From positions 124,001-188,000 of the forward strand of contig NZ_JAHCMU010000007.1 in assembly GCF_018449435.1 (NCBI RefSeq): a stretch of DNA of 64,000 bases, in the 5' to 3' direction. The notes under the pieces were generated by a model. That model worked only from the letters and a program-made list of their open reading frames with translations. It did no database searches and had not been told where the DNA came from. Positions 17,202-26,048 of this stretch are shown here, in pieces. A program made the translations under genes and the position numbers. How positions within the stretch are numbered: the first letter of the stretch is position 1; each line of letters opens with the position of its first letter. The DNA comes from Flagellimonas sp. 389. GTDB lineage: Bacteria > Bacteroidota > Bacteroidia > Flavobacteriales > Flavobacteriaceae.

Positions 17202-17729
17202 CTATATTGTAAAGGTCCGCTTCTTTTTATGTTCGCTTTCTTCGTACCTTTTAACACATTGGTGGTAAATTTCTACGGCTTCATTTACATCTCCCCATCC
17301 ACCGGTATCCACTTTCTTTTCTTCTAAATCCTTATATACTTGAAAAAAGTGCTCAATTTCTTTTAACCTATGTGGATTTATATCACTGATATCATTTCTC
17401 TTGCTCCAAATAGGGTCGGAAATAGGAACGCAGATAATTTTCTCGTCGGGCCCTTTCTCATCGGTCATATGGAATACCCCAACAGGCTTTACTTCCATGA
17501 CAACCATAGGATAAGTTGGTTCTGTACCCAAGACCAAAACATCCAGTGGATCTTTGTCCAATGCCAAGGTCTCTGGGATAAAGCCATAATCCCCAGGATA
17601 CATCATCGAGGAAAAAAGTGTTCTGTCAAATCTAATTTTATTCAGGGTAAAATCGTATTCATACTTATTCCTACTTCCTTTTGGGATTTCTATAAGGACA
17701 TCAAAAGTAACTTCTTCTTTTTTAGACAT
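17202..17729 (-). CDS. ppa: Soluble inorganic pyrophosphatase (family I)
   Basis: A 175-residue cytosolic enzyme hydrolysing pyrophosphate. Family I signatures are IPKGSRNKYEYD (lysine and tyrosine of the active site), YPGDYGFIPETL and the acidic DKDPLDVLVLG metal-binding stretch. The frame could be extended to a TTG at 17750, but that TTG lies inside the promoter -7 element TACTTTTG at 17755-17748, so the ATG at 17729 (MSKKEEVTFD) is the start. It is directly upstream of hppA in the same direction, with a terminator between, so the cell has an energy-wasting and an energy-conserving pyrophosphatase side by side. Confidence 0.95.
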   Translation of the reverse strand: MSKKEEVTFDVLIEIPKGSRNKYEYDFTLNKIRFDRTLFSSMMYPGDYGFIPETLALDKDPLDVLVLGTEPTYPMVVMEVKPVGVFHMTDEKGPDEKIICVPISDPIWSKRNDISDINPHRLKEIEHFFQVYKDLEEKKVDTGGWGDVNEAVEIYHQCVKRYEESEHKKKRTFTI

Positions 17730-17747
17730 TTCAAAATTTTTATTTTG

Positions 17748-17755
17748 CAAAAGTA
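17748..17755 (-). promoter_or_regulatory. -7 promoter element of ppa
   Basis: The minus strand reads TACTTTTG followed by C, 18 bp before the ATG at 17729, giving a very short leader. It decides the start, because the alternative TTG codon lies within it. Confidence 0.6.
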
Positions 17756-17802
17756 ACGAGTATACGAAGAATAGGATAAAGAAATTGCTTCCTTAGTATT
17801 AA

Positions 17803-20298
17803 TTAAAAATTAAATCCAAAGCTACCGGTAACACCAAAGGGACGAGCGTTTGGATTATCAAGATAATTTCCCCTAAAGTTGAAATCAATCCTAAAAATCT
17901 TGAAGATGTTACCTATACCAAAGGAATATTCCCAGTAAATCTGATCATCAGGAGCAATCAATGTTATATTCGTAGGTGAGTTTAATGCTATATTTTCGTC
18001 CGATAATTGGCCCCAAGCGCCCCGCAAACCAACAATCTCCCTTAAATTCAACTTCCGTAAAAAAGGTATTCTTGAAAATAGACGGCCATTGAAGTTGTGC
18101 TCCAAATGTACCGTTGCATAGGTATCCGTAACAAATTCATAAAAATCCAGGTTTGGAAATGTGTTGTACAATGAGAAAAGTGTTTGGTTCCCAGGCACAA
18201 CACTCAACAGCCCCAAAGGAATCTCCCCAAAAGTTTTTCCCAACTCTATGCTACTTGTGAGCCTACCAAAACCACCTATTTGCCAAGGCTGTCTGTAGGA
18301 AAACTGAATTCGCTCATAGTCAAAATCACTTTCCAAAAATCCATCTATACCTTTGGTATAATTAAGAAGTAACGTACTGTAATCATCATTGATTTCATTC
18401 CGTTCTACTCCATACCCAATTGTCCTTCTACCGGGTGTATAGATCAATGTTGTATTAATATCAAATTGCTTTACTTCGGAAGAAATTCCATCTGGTGCAT
18501 CTGGGTCCACGTAGTCCAGGACAAAAGCTTCCGGCAATGCGGAACTCAATGTTCTAAACGAACCTCCAACCCTAACCCTGAAATTTGTGGCAGGTTCCAT
18601 TTCAAAATTTAAGGTGGAAAGATTAATATTGGTAAGGCGGTCATTGGCACCTACAGTAACCAATGCGGACGAAGCAATGCTCCTACCCAAAACATCGTTG
18701 GTACTGGTCAAGCTTATCCCCAGCTGTTCTATATCTCTTCGGTTACCACCGGACAGAATCAATCTTGTTTTTCTATCTAGGAGAAACTTGGCAGATAATC
18801 CATGTTTTGCTTTCTTATCTTTGAATCCGTAGGCCATATAGCCTTCAAGCCGCCACGTATCGTTCTGTCCAAAATAGGTTCTTGCCCCAAGCCTGGTCCG
18901 TATACCTTCTGCATCATTAAACCCAAAGACGCTGTAGATATTGCCAATATCAATGTTCCATTTGTCTATTTCAATATAACCCGAGCCCAAGATGCTTACA
19001 ATATCATAGTACGTTCTAAATTTAGGAACGGTTTTTAGCGTATCGAGCATCGTGAATATTCCGGATTCATCTTCATTCAATCGTTCCAAACGGGCATTTT
19101 TCCAAAAAGTACTATCCCTTGTAAAAACCCTGGGATCATACGGGTCGGATTTTGCTTTGTAGAATTCTTCCGGACGCTTGGTATCGAATTCATAGTTATC
19201 GTAAACCGTAGTTCGTTTGCCATAAACGCCCCGGGAAGCTTCTTTTTTAGAGAAGCTAAAGTCACTTAACATATAATCCCTCTTAATCAAAAAAACCGAA
19301 TCGTTTACAACGTCAAAATCTTGTTCTATGTAAATTTCCTTTACCCAATTTATATTAGCACTTTTAGTTACCTGAAGATTAATTTTTTTAATGGCATAGG
19401 TAGTATCGCTCACCCAAAAATCTCCTTTAAATGTCAATTCGTTTTTTCGCCTTGGGTAATAAATAATGTTATAGCACCATTTGTTGTCAATAAAAGTACT
19501 ATCGGAAAGTACATAGTTATACGTGTCCACTCCTGTTTTTGAAAGTGGACTGGTGAAGCTCTTATCAAAGAACTTTAGGTAGTTATCATAGATATCATAA
19601 TCGGAGTAAAGATCCTCAACAAAGGCGGCAACTGATTGATTCCCACTAAATCCAGCATTGTTATTACCCAGAACATCCTCTTTTTCTTCTTTTATGATAT
19701 TATCGCCATAAATTCTGGAGAAACTCTCGTTCAAAAAAATAGGCAAGTAGGTCTTACCTGTTATTCTAGAGGTGTCCAAATCCTGAAACACAAATTCCAA
19801 TCCTTTGAACAATTTGCTCTTTATCAACGCACTATCAATTGTATTTAAATCAAATTCCAGCTTTTCATATTTATCATATTGATATTGTTTGAATTGACGC
19901 ACCCCATTCTGTCGCTTCTTCGCCCAAATTTTCTTTAAAATATCAATGGCAGGATTGTTCTTTTTGGACTGTTTTCCGGTATATACTACAACTTCTGCCA
20001 GTTGCTCGGTAGATTCCCGCAACGTAATTTCCATATTGTAGCTTACCTTTTGCTGTAAGGCAATCTCTTCATTTTCATATCCAATGAAAGACACCAAAAG
20101 TGTATCGTACGTTTCATCTGATTCAAGATAAAAACGACCATTGTCATTCGTAATGGTTCCTTCTGAAGAATTTTTAAAGATAATATTGGCGAAAGCTATC
20201 GGTTCGCCGGATTCGTCTTGTACTATACCACCAACTTTGGTTTGGGAGAAAGCTGAACAAAAGGTTAGAAGAAGAAAAATTTGGAGGAATCTATTCAT
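17803..20298 (-). CDS. DUF5686 and carboxypeptidase-like regulatory domain protein (outer-membrane barrel)
   Basis: An 831-residue protein with an 18-residue signal peptide (ending SAFSQ). Residues 20-110 form a carboxypeptidase regulatory-like beta-sandwich (GIVQDESGEPIAFANIIF, then NDNGRFYL). DUF5686 fills the rest, with alternating aromatic strands and a C-terminal phenylalanine (GSFGFNF) typical of a beta-barrel inserted by BamA. The same N-terminal domain occurs in SusC-type receptors, but no plug or TonB box is visible. The family is widespread in Bacteroidota with unknown role. It is transcribed alone, between ppa and pdhB. Confidence 0.87.
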   Translation of the reverse strand: MNRFLQIFLLLTFCSAFSQTKVGGIVQDESGEPIAFANIIFKNSSEGTITNDNGRFYLESDETYDTLLVSFIGYENEEIALQQKVSYNMEITLRESTEQLAEVVVYTGKQSKKNNPAIDILKKIWAKKRQNGVRQFKQYQYDKYEKLEFDLNTIDSALIKSKLFKGLEFVFQDLDTSRITGKTYLPIFLNESFSRIYGDNIIKEEKEDVLGNNNAGFSGNQSVAAFVEDLYSDYDIYDNYLKFFDKSFTSPLSKTGVDTYNYVLSDSTFIDNKWCYNIIYYPRRKNELTFKGDFWVSDTTYAIKKINLQVTKSANINWVKEIYIEQDFDVVNDSVFLIKRDYMLSDFSFSKKEASRGVYGKRTTVYDNYEFDTKRPEEFYKAKSDPYDPRVFTRDSTFWKNARLERLNEDESGIFTMLDTLKTVPKFRTYYDIVSILGSGYIEIDKWNIDIGNIYSVFGFNDAEGIRTRLGARTYFGQNDTWRLEGYMAYGFKDKKAKHGLSAKFLLDRKTRLILSGGNRRDIEQLGISLTSTNDVLGRSIASSALVTVGANDRLTNINLSTLNFEMEPATNFRVRVGGSFRTLSSALPEAFVLDYVDPDAPDGISSEVKQFDINTTLIYTPGRRTIGYGVERNEINDDYSTLLLNYTKGIDGFLESDFDYERIQFSYRQPWQIGGFGRLTSSIELGKTFGEIPLGLLSVVPGNQTLFSLYNTFPNLDFYEFVTDTYATVHLEHNFNGRLFSRIPFLRKLNLREIVGLRGAWGQLSDENIALNSPTNITLIAPDDQIYWEYSFGIGNIFKIFRIDFNFRGNYLDNPNARPFGVTGSFGFNF

Positions 20299-20395
20299 CT
20301 TTTGGTATCTGGAGCATACAAAAAACCCTAGTAAAGGATTTTAAAAATACATCGATTTGGTTTTAAAGTAGTTTTTTTATCAAATACCGTTCCTT

Positions 20396-20429
20396 AAAAA
20401 AAGCCTCGTCAACTTAAGTTGAAGAGGCT
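20396..20429 (-). terminator. Rho-independent terminator after pdhB
   Basis: AGCCTC and GAGGCT arms with an inner TCAACTT/AAGTTGA pairing are followed on the minus strand by a run of seven Ts. It lies about 25 bp after the pdhB stop codon. Confidence 0.85.
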
Positions 20430-20454
20430 AATGTGTCTTACAAATATAAGTAAG

Positions 20455-21432
20455 TTATTTATATAGTACTTTCTTGACCGCTTTGATCACATCATTATGA
20501 TTTGGCAACCATTCTGCCAATAAAACAGGTGAATACGGGGCTGGTGTGTCTGCCGTATTTAATTTTACCACAGGCGCATCCAAATAATCAAAAGCTTTGT
20601 CCTGAACGTGATAGATAATCTCTGTTGCCACGTTACCAAAAGGCCATGCTTCTTCAAGAATTACCAGTCTATTTGTTTTTTTAACTGATTTCAAAATAGC
20701 TTCGTAATCCATTGGGCGTACTGTACGCAAATCGATTATTTCACAGCTTATGCCATCTTTTTCCAATTCATCGGCAGCTATATAAGCTTCCTTTATGATT
20801 TTACCAAAAGACACTATGGTTACATCTGTTCCTTCTCTTTTAATATCGGCAACACCTAACGGAATGGTAAATTCTCCTTCTGGCACCTCTCCTTTATCAC
20901 CATACATCTGCTCGGACTCCATAAAAATAACCGGATCATCGTCGCGTATGGCCGATTTCAATAATCCTTTCGCATCTGCTGGATTGGATGGCACTACAAC
21001 TTTTAATCCAGGACAGTTTGCAAACCAACTTTCAAAAGCTTGTGAATGCGTAGCTGCCAGTTGACCCGCAGAAGCTGTTGGGCCCCTAAAAACTATTGGA
21101 CAGGGAAACTGACCCGCCGACATTTGTCTGATTTTAGCTGCATTATTGATAATTTGATCAATCCCCACTAAAGAAAAGTTGAAGGTCATAAATTCAATGA
21201 TCGGGCGGTTACCTATCATCGCAGAACCAACACCAATACCCGAAAAGCCTAATTCGGAAATAGGCGTATCTATAACACGTTCTGGACCAAACTCATCCAA
21301 CATACCTTTAGAAGCCTTGTAGGCTCCGTTATATTCAGCAACCTCCTCACCCATTAAATATATGGTATCATCTTTTCGCATCTCCTCGGACATTGCCTCT
21401 TGGATAGCTTGTCTAAACTGTAGTGTTTTCAT
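20455..21432 (-). CDS. pdhB: Pyruvate dehydrogenase E1 component, beta subunit
   Basis: A 325-residue transketolase-like subunit that pairs with E1 alpha to decarboxylate pyruvate using thiamine diphosphate. Visible marks are GEEVAEYNGAYKASKGM (near 24-40), RVIDTPISELGFSGIGVG (residues 53-70) and the C-terminal transketolase domain with EEAWPFGNVA. A branched-chain E1 beta is the alternative, but the sequence reads as the PDH form. The E1 alpha gene is not adjacent, so subunits are encoded apart. Of two adjacent ATGs the second is chosen. It is divergent from etfB across the 34-bp palindrome at 21529-21562. Confidence 0.9.
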   Translation of the reverse strand: MKTLQFRQAIQEAMSEEMRKDDTIYLMGEEVAEYNGAYKASKGMLDEFGPERVIDTPISELGFSGIGVGSAMIGNRPIIEFMTFNFSLVGIDQIINNAAKIRQMSAGQFPCPIVFRGPTASAGQLAATHSQAFESWFANCPGLKVVVPSNPADAKGLLKSAIRDDDPVIFMESEQMYGDKGEVPEGEFTIPLGVADIKREGTDVTIVSFGKIIKEAYIAADELEKDGISCEIIDLRTVRPMDYEAILKSVKKTNRLVILEEAWPFGNVATEIIYHVQDKAFDYLDAPVVKLNTADTPAPYSPVLLAEWLPNHNDVIKAVKKVLYK

Positions 21433-21528
21433 CAATAGTACTAATTAAACTTAGTTGGTGCATTAAAAATGCAAGCAAAAATAGGAAAATATACAGGAAT
21501 AACGGAGCGTCAAAAACTAAAAAAAAGA

Positions 21529-21562
21529 ACAAAATTTATTATGCATGCATAATAAATTTTGT
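21529..21562. promoter_or_regulatory. 34-bp perfect palindrome between pdhB and etfB (candidate operator)
   Basis: The two 17-base halves are exact reverse complements centred on ATGCATGCAT. The core ATTATGCATGCATAAT recurs at 47933-47948 before the SGNH lipoprotein gene. It covers the region where the -33 box of the etfB promoter should lie (-7 at 21574-21581), so a repressor bound here would block etfBA. The half-site style suits a MarR- or TetR-type dimer; the regulator is not in the window. Confidence 0.7.
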
Positions 21563-21573
21563 ATTTTTATAGC

Positions 21574-21581
21574 TATCTTTG
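21574..21581 (+). promoter_or_regulatory. -7 promoter element of etfBA
   Basis: TATCTTTG matches TAnnTTTG and lies 22 bp before the etfB ATG and 12 bp after the palindrome. Confidence 0.6.
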
Positions 21582-21603
21582 AAATGTTAAACCTAAAGAG
21601 TAT

Positions 21604-22350
21604 ATGAAGATTTTAGTTTGCATTAGCAACGTACCGGATACCACTTCAAAAATCAATTTTACTGAAGGGGACACCAAGTTTGATACCAACGGAGTTCAAT
21701 TTGTAATCAACCCAAATGATGAGTTTGGATTGACCCGTGCCATGTGGTTCAAGGAAAAGCAAGCAGCAACAGTACATGTGGTAACCGTAGGTGGTGCACA
21801 AACAGAGCCCACCATACGCAAAGCACTCGCCATAGGTGCCGATGAGGCTATACGAATAAATGCCGAACCAACAGATGGTTTTTTTGTCGCAAGACAATTG
21901 GCCGAAGTTGTTAAAAATGGAGGATATGACCTTGTAATAGCAGGCAGGGAATCAATTGATTACAACGGCGGTATGGTTCCAGGTATTTTGGCTACACTAC
22001 TTGATATGAATTTTGTAAATACCTGTATCAGTCTAGAAATTGATGGTACCAATGCAATCGCAATGCGGGAAATTGATGGTGGGAAGGAAAAAATAAGCAC
22101 CACCCTTCCTCTTGTTATAGGAGGTCAAAAAGGATTGGTAGAAGAAAGTGATTTACGTATTCCAAACATGCGTGGCATAATGATGGCAAGAAAGAAGGCG
22201 TTGAACGTGGTAGAACCCGTTGAAGCCCCAAAACCGACGGAAGACCAAAAATTTGAAAAACCGGCTGCCAAAGGCCCTGTAAAGCTTGTTGATGCTGAGA
22301 ATATTGACGAATTGGTCAATCTATTACATAACGAAGCTAAAGTCATTTAA
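21604..22350 (+). CDS. etfB: Electron transfer flavoprotein, beta subunit
   Basis: A 248-residue cytosolic subunit that binds AMP and, with EtfA, carries electrons from acyl-CoA dehydrogenases to the quinone pool. The N-terminal MKILVCISNVPDTTSKI, the central AGRESIDYNGGMVPGILA and the ETF-beta signature region near residues 150-200 (MREIDGG, RIPNMRGIMMARKK) are clear. It is followed after 19 bp by etfA. Its promoter is overlapped by the 34-bp palindrome, which ties the pair to a presumed fatty-acid or branched-chain acyl-CoA regulon. Confidence 0.95.
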   Translation: MKILVCISNVPDTTSKINFTEGDTKFDTNGVQFVINPNDEFGLTRAMWFKEKQAATVHVVTVGGAQTEPTIRKALAIGADEAIRINAEPTDGFFVARQLAEVVKNGGYDLVIAGRESIDYNGGMVPGILATLLDMNFVNTCISLEIDGTNAIAMREIDGGKEKISTTLPLVIGGQKGLVEESDLRIPNMRGIMMARKKALNVVEPVEAPKPTEDQKFEKPAAKGPVKLVDAENIDELVNLLHNEAKVI

Positions 22351-22369
22351 GAATCAGAATCAAAAAAAT

Positions 22370-23338
22370 ATGTCAGTATTAGTTTATACCGAATCAGATA
22401 AGGGGAAATTTAAAAAGAATGCTTTCGAAGTGGCTTCTTACGCCTATAAGGTTGCACAGGAACTGGGCGAAACGGTTACCGCTATTTCCATAAATTCCGA
22501 CAATGAGGATTCATTGGGAACTTACGGTGTTTCCAAAGTTGTAAAGGTGACCAATGAACAATTGGGTACTTTTAACGCAAAGGCTTATGCAAACGCAATA
22601 GCCCAAGTTGCCGAAGCAGAAAGTGCTAAGGTCATCATTATAAGTTCCAGTGCGGACACCAAATTTTTGGCCCCCATTCTAACAGCTAAATTGAACGCAG
22701 GTTATGTGCCCAATGTTGTTGCTGCACCAGAGAGCACTTCACCCTTTGTGGTCAAGAGAACAGCATTCAGCAATAAAGGTTTTGCTCATACTGCAATTAG
22801 CTCCGAAATTAAAATAATCGGTGTTTCCAATAACGCTTACGGTGCTCATGAAAATACCGTTTCAGCTTCAGTTGAGGATTTCAGTCCTTCATTGAGCGAC
22901 TCGGATTTCGCCACCAAATCGGTTGAAGTGGATAAAGTTGTTGGAAAGGCTACCATTGCCGATGCCGATGTCGTTGTTTCTGGTGGACGAGGCCTAAAAG
23001 GTCCAGAAAACTGGGGAATGATAGAAGAATTGGCAGATGTATTGGGTGCAGCTACGGCATGTTCCAAACCTGTTTCCGACCTGGGATGGCGCTCACATGG
23101 CGAACATGTTGGTCAAACAGGCAAACCGGTCGCCAGTAATCTTTATATCGCCATAGGTATTTCTGGAGCCATTCAGCATTTAGCGGGAGTAAGTGCATCC
23201 AAAACCAAAGTGGTCATCAACAATGACCCCGAAGCGCCCTTCTTTAAGGCTGCGGATTATGGAATAGTTGGTGATGCCTTCGAGGTAGTTCCGAAACTCA
23301 TCGAAAAATTAAAGGAATTTAAAGCCCAGAACGCTTAA
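22370..23338 (+). CDS. etfA: Electron transfer flavoprotein, alpha subunit
   Basis: A 322-residue FAD-binding subunit. The C-terminal half has the diagnostic SGGRGLKGPENW (203-214), CSKPVSDLGWRSHGEHVGQTG region, YIAIGISGAIQHLAG and INNDPEAPFF segments that hold FAD. The frame is open 28 codons further upstream, but this would overlap etfB by 65 bp and the family N-terminus is MSVLVYTES, so the ATG at 22370 is used. It acts as a heterodimer with EtfB. A hairpin at 23363-23407 follows. Confidence 0.95.
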   Translation: MSVLVYTESDKGKFKKNAFEVASYAYKVAQELGETVTAISINSDNEDSLGTYGVSKVVKVTNEQLGTFNAKAYANAIAQVAEAESAKVIIISSSADTKFLAPILTAKLNAGYVPNVVAAPESTSPFVVKRTAFSNKGFAHTAISSEIKIIGVSNNAYGAHENTVSASVEDFSPSLSDSDFATKSVEVDKVVGKATIADADVVVSGGRGLKGPENWGMIEELADVLGAATACSKPVSDLGWRSHGEHVGQTGKPVASNLYIAIGISGAIQHLAGVSASKTKVVINNDPEAPFFKAADYGIVGDAFEVVPKLIEKLKEFKAQNA

Positions 23339-23362
23339 TTTTTGTTAATTTGCCCATTGCAA

Positions 23363-23407
23363 GGGGCTGTTCAGATAACTGGTGTTGCCACTTATTTGAA
23401 CAGCCTT
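23363..23407 (+). terminator. Probable terminator or attenuator after etfA
   Basis: GGCTGTTCA and TGAACAGCC (9 bp) enclose a 23-base loop with an inner TGG/CCA pairing. The T-run that follows is weak (TTATTTGGTTTT), so termination may be partial and the nuclease gene behind it could be read through. Confidence 0.5.
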
Positions 23408-23428
23408 ATTTGGTTTTAGGAAGATGAT

Positions 23429-24058
23429 ATGAGCTTAGTACGATTAAAAATAAAGGGGATATCTTATAGCCAGACACAAAATGGTGCATATGCCCTTATT
23501 TTGAATGAAGTTGATGGAGATAGAAAACTCCCAATCGTTATCGGTGCTTTTGAAGCACAATCCATAGCAATTGCCTTGGAAAAAGAAATAAAACCTCCAA
23601 GACCTCTTACGCACGATCTTTTTAAGAATTTTGCAGATCGCTTTGCCATTGTGGTAAAACAGGTCATCATCCATAAACTTGTGGATGGCGTATTTTATTC
23701 AAGTATTATTTGTGAGAGAGATAAGGTAGAGGAAATCGTAGATGCCCGTACAAGCGATGCAATTGCATTGGCCTTACGATTCGATGCCCCCATCTTCACC
23801 TACAAAACCATCTTGGACAAAGCAGGTATCTTCTTAAAATTCTCCTCAAAAGAAAACGAAGAAAATGATGATGACAGCATCGTAGTGGATGAAATACTTC
23901 AGGAAGGGGAAACCGTGGAAATTGAATCCGGGGCATCATCACAAGGATATCGAGAGCTTACATTGGAAGAGCTTCACAAAGAACTGGACAAAGCAGTTGC
24001 CAACGAAGACTACGAAAAGGCTGCAAAAGTAAGAGACGAAATTTCCAAGCGCAAATAG
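23429..24058 (+). CDS. Bifunctional nuclease family protein (DUF151) with UvrB/C-type C-terminal motif
   Basis: A 209-residue protein. Residues 1-135 are the bifunctional nuclease (BFN, DUF151) domain, with LPIVIGAFEAQSIAIALE near 31-48 and the conserved DARTSDAIALALR near 107-119. An acidic linker (ENEENDDDS) follows. The C-terminal 40 residues form a UVR helical hairpin (ELHKELDKAVANEDYEKAAKVRDEI, split here only for description) as in UvrB and UvrC. Plant members cut RNA and DNA; bacterial roles are unclear. The next gene starts 10 bp later. Confidence 0.88.
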   Translation: MSLVRLKIKGISYSQTQNGAYALILNEVDGDRKLPIVIGAFEAQSIAIALEKEIKPPRPLTHDLFKNFADRFAIVVKQVIIHKLVDGVFYSSIICERDKVEEIVDARTSDAIALALRFDAPIFTYKTILDKAGIFLKFSSKENEENDDDSIVVDEILQEGETVEIESGASSQGYRELTLEELHKELDKAVANEDYEKAAKVRDEISKRK

Positions 24059-24067
24059 ACCATTTAC

Positions 24068-25531
24068 ATGGGGAATGAAACCAAAGGTTTTTTACTACTT
24101 TTATTATTGGTCTGTGCCACCTCTTTCGCACAAAATACGATTTCTGGCGACTCGTTGAACTTGACTCCAGACACGACTATCATAAATGACATTTTATCAG
24201 AAGAACCTACACAATTAATACCTAACCAAGGTTTTACCGTAAATACTTTGCTACGGGGACTTTTGGGTATGGTTGTTTTGATTTTGATTTCGTTTCTTTT
24301 CAGTTCCAACCGAAAGGCAATCAACTGGAAAACGGTTGGTATTGGGCTTTCACTGCAACTACTGATTGCTTTTGGCGTACTTAAAGTTCCGTTGGTTCAA
24401 TATGGATTTGAAAAAATTGGTCAGATTTTCGTCAGTATTCTGGATTTCACCCGTTCTGGAAGTCAGTTTCTTTTTGAAGGGCTAGTTGTTGATATGGATA
24501 CGTTTGGTTTCATTTTTGCCTTTCAGGTATTGCCAACCATTATTTTCTTTTCTGCTTTAACCTCGGTTTTATTTTATTTGGGAATCATCCAAAAATTGGT
24601 CAGAGCTTTGGCTTGGTTACTTTCTAAGGCTCTCGGCATCTCGGGCGCAGAAAGTCTTTCCGTTGCCGGAAACATTTTTTTAGGTCAAACTGAAGCACCG
24701 CTACTCATAAAAGCCTATTTGGAAAAAATGAACAAGTCCGAAATCCTCTTGGTCATGATAGGCGGTATGGCAACAGTGGCCGGTGCAGTTCTAGCTGCCT
24801 ACATTGGATTTTTAGGGGGTGACGACCCTGTTCTACGATTGGTTTTTGCCAAACATTTATTGGCAGCTTCGGTAATGGCAGCTCCTGGTGCTATTGTCAT
24901 ATCTAAAATTCTATACCCACAGACCGAGAAGGTTAATACCGATGTAAAAGTTTCTGCAGAAAAAATAGGTTCCAATATTCTGGATGCTATCGCCAATGGA
25001 ACTACCGAAGGGCTAAAACTTGCCGTTAACGTAGGTGCTATGTTATTGGTCTTTATAGCGTTTATCGCCATGATCAATGGCATCTTGGGTTGGGTCGGCG
25101 ATTTTACAACCTTGAACACTTGGATTGCGGCTAATTCCCCTTATGATACTTTTTCTCTTGAAGCCATTTTAGGAACTGTTTTCGCCCCGCTCATGTGGCT
25201 AATTGGTGTCGCAAATGAAGATATCATGCTTATGGGCCAGCTCTTGGGCATTAAACTTGCCGCCAGTGAATTTGTGGGATACATTCAGTTAGCGGAATTA
25301 AAGACCATGACCAACGATCTACATTTTACCTATAACAAGTCGGTCATTATGGCGACGTATATGCTGTGCGGTTTTGCCAATTTTGCTTCTATAGGCATCC
25401 AAATCGGTGGAATCGGGTCACTTGCACCTGGTCAACGAAAAACATTGTCGGAGTTTGGGATGAAAGCTGTTCTAGGCGGTTCGTTAGCTTCACTTTTATC
25501 TGCTACTATTGCAGGGATGATTCTTGGATAA
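24068..25531 (+). CDS. Concentrative nucleoside transporter (NupC/CNT family) with N-terminal extension
   Basis: A 487-residue inner-membrane symporter for nucleosides driven by Na+ or H+. The CNT core begins near residue 60 with an LLGMVVLILISFLF helix. It includes LFFSALTSVLFYLG-like gate segments, GQTEAPLL (family signature near 203-210), and PAPGAI-type and GVANEDIMLMGQLLG segments. The first 22 residues look like a cleavable signal peptide (CATSFAQ), followed by about 35 polar residues, an extension absent from Escherichia coli NupC. It is close behind the nuclease gene. With thyA and the deoxynucleoside kinases it supports nucleoside salvage. Confidence 0.92.
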   Translation: MGNETKGFLLLLLLVCATSFAQNTISGDSLNLTPDTTIINDILSEEPTQLIPNQGFTVNTLLRGLLGMVVLILISFLFSSNRKAINWKTVGIGLSLQLLIAFGVLKVPLVQYGFEKIGQIFVSILDFTRSGSQFLFEGLVVDMDTFGFIFAFQVLPTIIFFSALTSVLFYLGIIQKLVRALAWLLSKALGISGAESLSVAGNIFLGQTEAPLLIKAYLEKMNKSEILLVMIGGMATVAGAVLAAYIGFLGGDDPVLRLVFAKHLLAASVMAAPGAIVISKILYPQTEKVNTDVKVSAEKIGSNILDAIANGTTEGLKLAVNVGAMLLVFIAFIAMINGILGWVGDFTTLNTWIAANSPYDTFSLEAILGTVFAPLMWLIGVANEDIMLMGQLLGIKLAASEFVGYIQLAELKTMTNDLHFTYNKSVIMATYMLCGFANFASIGIQIGGIGSLAPGQRKTLSEFGMKAVLGGSLASLLSATIAGMILG

Positions 25532-25646
25532 TTGGGCAAAGGGTTTTGCTGGGTCAAGGGTGAAGGGTACATAGATCAAATGCTTTAGGTGAAAGCTTTT
25601 TGGGTAAAATAAATATCAACCTCTAATTTTTAAAACGATAATCGTG

Positions 25647-26006
25647 ATGAGAAATTTTAGAGAGCTAGAGGTTTGGAAAGAAGCAAGGGTATTGGTCAAA
25701 AAAATCTACAGTTTGACCGCAACACTTCCAGAAATCGAAAAATATGGCCTTTCTTCACAAATAAACCGATGTGCAGTTTCCATTCCAGCCAACATTGCCG
25801 AAGGTTGTGGAAAAAACTCCAATAAAAACTTTGCCAGATTTCTTCAAATAAGCCTGGGGGCATCCTATGAATTGGAAACCCATTTGATCCTTTGTGAAGA
25901 CTTACGATTTATAGCACCAGAACAGACAAAATCCATCATCAACAGCATCCAACTTTTGCAACGTAGAATCACATCGTTAATAAAATATAATAACACATCT
26001 AAATAA
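25647..26006 (+). CDS. Four-helix bundle protein (23S intervening-sequence / Avd-like family)
   Basis: A 119-residue protein with the family N-terminus NFRELEVWKEARVLVKKIY. It has the central SSQINRCAVSIPANIAEG motif and a helical remainder (FARFLQISLGASYELETHL). These proteins form pentamers and were first seen as ORFs inside 23S rRNA insertions, but no rRNA is present here. It is a free-standing gene between the nucleoside transporter and thyA. A GTG three bases upstream could also start it. Pyrimidine-rich low-complexity sequence flanks it on the 3' side (26010-26045) and purine-rich sequence on the 5' side. Function is unknown. Confidence 0.88.
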   Translation: MRNFRELEVWKEARVLVKKIYSLTATLPEIEKYGLSSQINRCAVSIPANIAEGCGKNSNKNFARFLQISLGASYELETHLILCEDLRFIAPEQTKSIINSIQLLQRRITSLIKYNNTSK

Positions 26007-26048
26007 CGCTTTGACCTTTCCACTTCACCTTTTACCTTTAACCCCATT

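Noticed and set aside
17729..17750. Upstream TTG start for the soluble pyrophosphatase
   Set aside because: The TTG lies inside a good -7 promoter element, so it would not be transcribed as a start codon.
25647..26006. Four-helix-bundle ORF considered as a 23S rRNA intervening sequence
   Set aside because: No rRNA sequence flanks it; the neighbours are a transporter and thyA.
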